From NCBI GenBank assembly GCA_038232695.1, contig JBBSNI010000100.1, forward strand, positions 1 through 15,299: a DNA stretch of 15,299 nucleotides, written 5' to 3'. The notes under the pieces were generated by a model, which was not told where the DNA came from, did not search any database, and saw only the letters and a list, made by a program, of their open reading frames with translations. This stretch comes from JAJNNC01 sp038232695. GTDB lineage: Bacteria; Bacteroidota; Bacteroidia; Cytophagales; Cyclobacteriaceae. Shown here in pieces: positions 13,646 through 15,299 of this stretch. Each line of letters opens with the position of its first letter. Positions within the stretch are counted from its first letter, which is position 1. The position numbers and the translations under genes were made by a program.

Positions 13646-13877
13646 CTAATAGCTTTTCTAACTTGTCCGTATCAATCACATCTTCTATATCTTGACCTAT
13701 TATAGCCCAATCGCTTTCCAATGCCTTGCCATCAGCTTCTTGACCTGATTCAGAAGTATTGAAAGTAAAATAATCTCCTGCTATGTTAAGAATAGAACCC
13801 ATACCTATCCAAAAATTTGTATCAGGAAACAAGAATCCAGTTTTGTACCTTCGGTTTGATAAAATACGACTTTTCAT
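13638..13877 (-). CDS. Small unknown protein paired with the DUF2335 gene
   Basis: The 79-residue product is not from a family I can name. It starts 'MKSRILSNRRYKTGFLF', continues 'FWIGMGSILNIAGDYFTFN', which looks like a short beta-rich or membrane-edge segment, and ends in an acidic helix ('DWAIIGQDIEDVIDTDKLEKLLDE'). There is no cleavable signal peptide. Its 3' end overlaps the DUF2335 start by 8 bases and a well-matched promoter lies upstream, so the two form a two-gene unit with this gene first. The acidic tail could contact the basic N terminus of the DUF2335 protein, but that is only a guess. Real coding status is supported by the overlap, the promoter and the clean start. Confidence 0.75.
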   Translation of the reverse strand: MKSRILSNRRYKTGFLFPDTNFWIGMGSILNIAGDYFTFNTSESGQEADGKALESDWAIIGQDIEDVIDTDKLEKLLDE

Positions 13878-13896
13878 AATTGTACACCTTTTTATT

Positions 13897-13927
13897 CAAA
13901 AATACAGTTTATCAACACTGATTACAA
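13897..13927 (-). promoter_or_regulatory. Bacteroidetes-type promoter for the DUF2335 cassette (TTG-N20-TATTTTTG)
   Basis: On the minus strand TTG (13927-13925) is followed by a 20-base spacer and TATTTTTG (13904-13897), a good match to TTG-N19-21-TAnnTTTG. It ends 19 bases before the ATG at 13877, the same geometry as the crotonase promoter. It makes the cassette independent of the upstream stress-protein gene. Confidence 0.65.
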
Positions 13928-13973
13928 GTAACAGTCTTAGTTGACAAAAAGTAATGTAATAACTTGCTATATT

Positions 13974-14822
13974 TTACTTACGAATATTAAACGTCCAGAC
14001 CGGTCTTTTGGCATGGTTGACAATATCCTCGGCGATGCTGCCGCTCAGCAGGTGGCTAATGCCTGTACGCCCGTGGGTGCCTAAGGCGATCATATCAGCG
14101 TTGTTATCTTCGGCAAAGTAGATGATGCCGTCTTCTTCTACATCGTCATTGTACACATTGAGCGTATAGTTTTGGAGATTATACTTGTCTGCAAATTTTT
14201 TCATCTCCTTTTTGTAATAGCGATCGGTCTCAAAGTTGGAGGGCGTGTTGATGCTCAGTATATGAATAGTTGCCTCAAACAACTCCTGTAGCCTGGTCAG
14301 TTCCCGGATCATCTGATCCTGGCTGTCTCTCATATTGGTAGCAAACACAATGTTTTTGATACTGCCAGCCTCTACCGGGCTTTTGACGGTCAGCACCGGA
14401 CACTTGGCTCTGCGGACGACCTTTTCGGTGTTGGAACCTACCAGAATTTCTTCTATTCCGCTGCTACCCTGGCTACCCATCACCACCAGGTCTACAGCAT
14501 GGTCTACGATAGTCCGGGAGATGTGCTCGTAAGCATTACCTACTTCCACCTGGGAAGACAGATCAATGCCCTGATATTTGGAGTTGCTGGACAGCTCGTG
14601 CAGACGCTGCTTGACGCGCTCCATGAGTTGAATAAAGAAGACCGTGTCCATGCCATCCGGGGCGACGACCTCGCCCATCGCATTGAAGGAAGTGCCATGA
14701 GGGGCTTCTGCTACATGGAGCAGGGTCACTTTGGCGCCGCTCATCTTGGCAATGCTATAAGCCAGATCCAACGCATAGTTGGCTTGTTCAGAAAAATCAG
14801 TAGGAACCAGAATACTTTTCAT
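13974..14822 (-). CDS. Universal stress protein, tandem UspA domains
   Basis: The 282-residue product has two UspA domains in one chain (about 1-148 and 155-282). Domain 1 starts 'KSILVPTDFSEQANYALDLA'. The ATP-binding motif G-2x-G-9x-G-S is intact in both halves: G116/G119/G129-S130 in 'MGSQGSSGIEEILVGSN', and G248/G251/G261-S262 in 'LGTHGRTGISHLLSGS'. ATP-binding UspA proteins act in the cytoplasm in stress survival; the exact role is not readable here. Twin-domain forms of this length are common in Bacteroidota. The start ATG is at the conserved N terminus. It lies 66 bases after the menA stop on the same strand, so it could be read from the menA message, but I see no convincing promoter either way. 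Confidence 0.93.
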   Translation of the reverse strand: MKSILVPTDFSEQANYALDLAYSIAKMSGAKVTLLHVAEAPHGTSFNAMGEVVAPDGMDTVFFIQLMERVKQRLHELSSNSKYQGIDLSSQVEVGNAYEHISRTIVDHAVDLVVMGSQGSSGIEEILVGSNTEKVVRRAKCPVLTVKSPVEAGSIKNIVFATNMRDSQDQMIRELTRLQELFEATIHILSINTPSNFETDRYYKKEMKKFADKYNLQNYTLNVYNDDVEEDGIIYFAEDNNADMIALGTHGRTGISHLLSGSIAEDIVNHAKRPVWTFNIRK

Positions 14823-14888
14823 ACGGGGAGTTGTTTTAGTTAAACCATAGTTATTATTGAATACGATCTTCAGACAGTTTTGATCAAA

Positions 14889-15299
14889 TTATTCAAATTT
14901 CAGCAGGTCTCCCAGGCCGAAGGTAATTACATACAAAAGCGTGGTCAGTGCCAATTGTTTGAGATAAGGGTCTAAGGCTGCGGCGCTGTGCTGATGTTGT
15001 ACCGCCTGCCCGTTCCTGACAAACAGGGGAAGGCATACCAGAAAAAGCCATTGGAAATACGTATGAAAGTTGAGTAAAACATATAATACAGAAGCCAGTA
15101 CGCCTACGCCCAGCAACACCCAATGATACATCACTGCCCTTGGTCGGCCAATACGCACCGGAATAGACTTTTTGCCGGCCAGCTTATCCGTCCTGATGTC
15201 GCGGATGTTGTTCAGGTTGAGTACCGCTGTAGCAAACAAACCGCAACTCAGCGCAGGAAGTACATAAAGCCAGGCAAAATAGCCGGTATGCAGATAAAA
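14889..15299 (-). CDS. menA: 1,4-dihydroxy-2-naphthoate polyprenyltransferase, C-terminal part (partial)
   Basis: The frame is open to the window edge, so the N terminus is outside; 136 residues are visible. The key segment is 'NNIRDIRTDKLAGKKSIPVRIG', the second Asp-rich motif of UbiA-type prenyltransferases in its MenA form (N-N-I-R-D-x-x-x-D-x-x-x-G-K). It binds the magnesium-diphosphate of the prenyl donor. About four hydrophobic segments flank it, agreeing with an inner-membrane enzyme. It would attach the isoprenoid tail to dihydroxynaphthoate in menaquinone synthesis, the respiratory quinone of Bacteroidota. The apparent TTG start at 15239 is not real, as coding continues upstream ('HTGYFAWLYVLPALSCG'). 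MenA is preferred over other UbiA members from the motif; the rest of the gene would settle it. Confidence 0.88.
   Translation of the reverse strand, partial: FYLHTGYFAWLYVLPALSCGLFATAVLNLNNIRDIRTDKLAGKKSIPVRIGRPRAVMYHWVLLGVGVLASVLYVLLNFHTYFQWLFLVCLPLFVRNGQAVQHQHSAAALDPYLKQLALTTLLYVITFGLGDLLKFE

Noticed and set aside
14823..14888. Promoter for the universal stress protein gene
   Set aside because: The best minus-strand string is TAATTTG, one base short of TAnnTTTG, with no matching -33 element, so it was not listed.

Overview
The window reads as chromosomal DNA of a Bacteroidota bacterium, most likely of the order Cytophagales (the order is an inference). The grounds are start-proximal promoter elements of the Bacteroidetes sigma type (TTG, about 19-20 bases, TAnnTTTG), almost no Shine-Dalgarno sequences, a menaquinone-type MenA, a large soluble hybrid histidine kinase, twin-domain UspA and NIPSNAP proteins, and a Thermus-type isocitrate dehydrogenase. 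Core genes look GC-balanced. The first 2 kb and the stretch around 13.1-14.0 kb are visibly AT-richer and look accessory.

Layout. (a) 1-2033: the 3' remnant of an ISAs1-family insertion sequence, whose right end lies inside the 5' part of a secreted-type beta-propeller-like gene, followed by a shortened HicB antitoxin gene on the minus strand. (b) 2030-3169 (-): a PiT-like membrane permease with two pseudo-repeated signature pairs. (c) 3517-4758 (+): an M16 zinc peptidase. (d) 4759-5410: a gene-poor block with two repeat systems. One is a roughly 256-bp unit bounded by imperfect terminal inverted repeats and filled with palindromes. The other is a 42-bp tandem array of five diverged units kept in exact register. 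(e) 5411-6710 (+): an unrecognised internally duplicated helical protein, then a VapB-like antitoxin and a PIN toxin cut short at the 3' end. (f) 6665-8983: isocitrate dehydrogenase (-) and an enoyl-CoA hydratase/isomerase family gene (+), divergent, with a strong promoter match for the latter. (g) 9119-12251 (-): a PAS-PAS-HisKA-HATPase-REC-Hpt hybrid kinase, followed 4 bases later by a Tat-exported double-NIPSNAP protein. (h) 12487-13143 (+): pyrE. (i) 13148-13877 (-): a two-gene cassette of a small unknown protein and a DUF2335 membrane protein, with its own promoter. (j) 13974-14822 (-): a tandem universal stress protein. (k) 14889-15299 (-): the C-terminal part of MenA, running off the window edge.

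The housekeeping genes belong to separate pathways (TCA cycle, acyl-CoA metabolism, pyrimidine synthesis, menaquinone synthesis) and do not form one system. The most unusual material is between them: decayed mobile and toxin-antitoxin genes, the two repeat systems at 4771-5251, the protein with a gapless 103-residue internal duplication next to them, and the DUF2335 cassette. I see no complete new defence or biosynthetic system. The repeat block with its neighbouring gene and the DUF2335 cassette are the best candidates for something undescribed.
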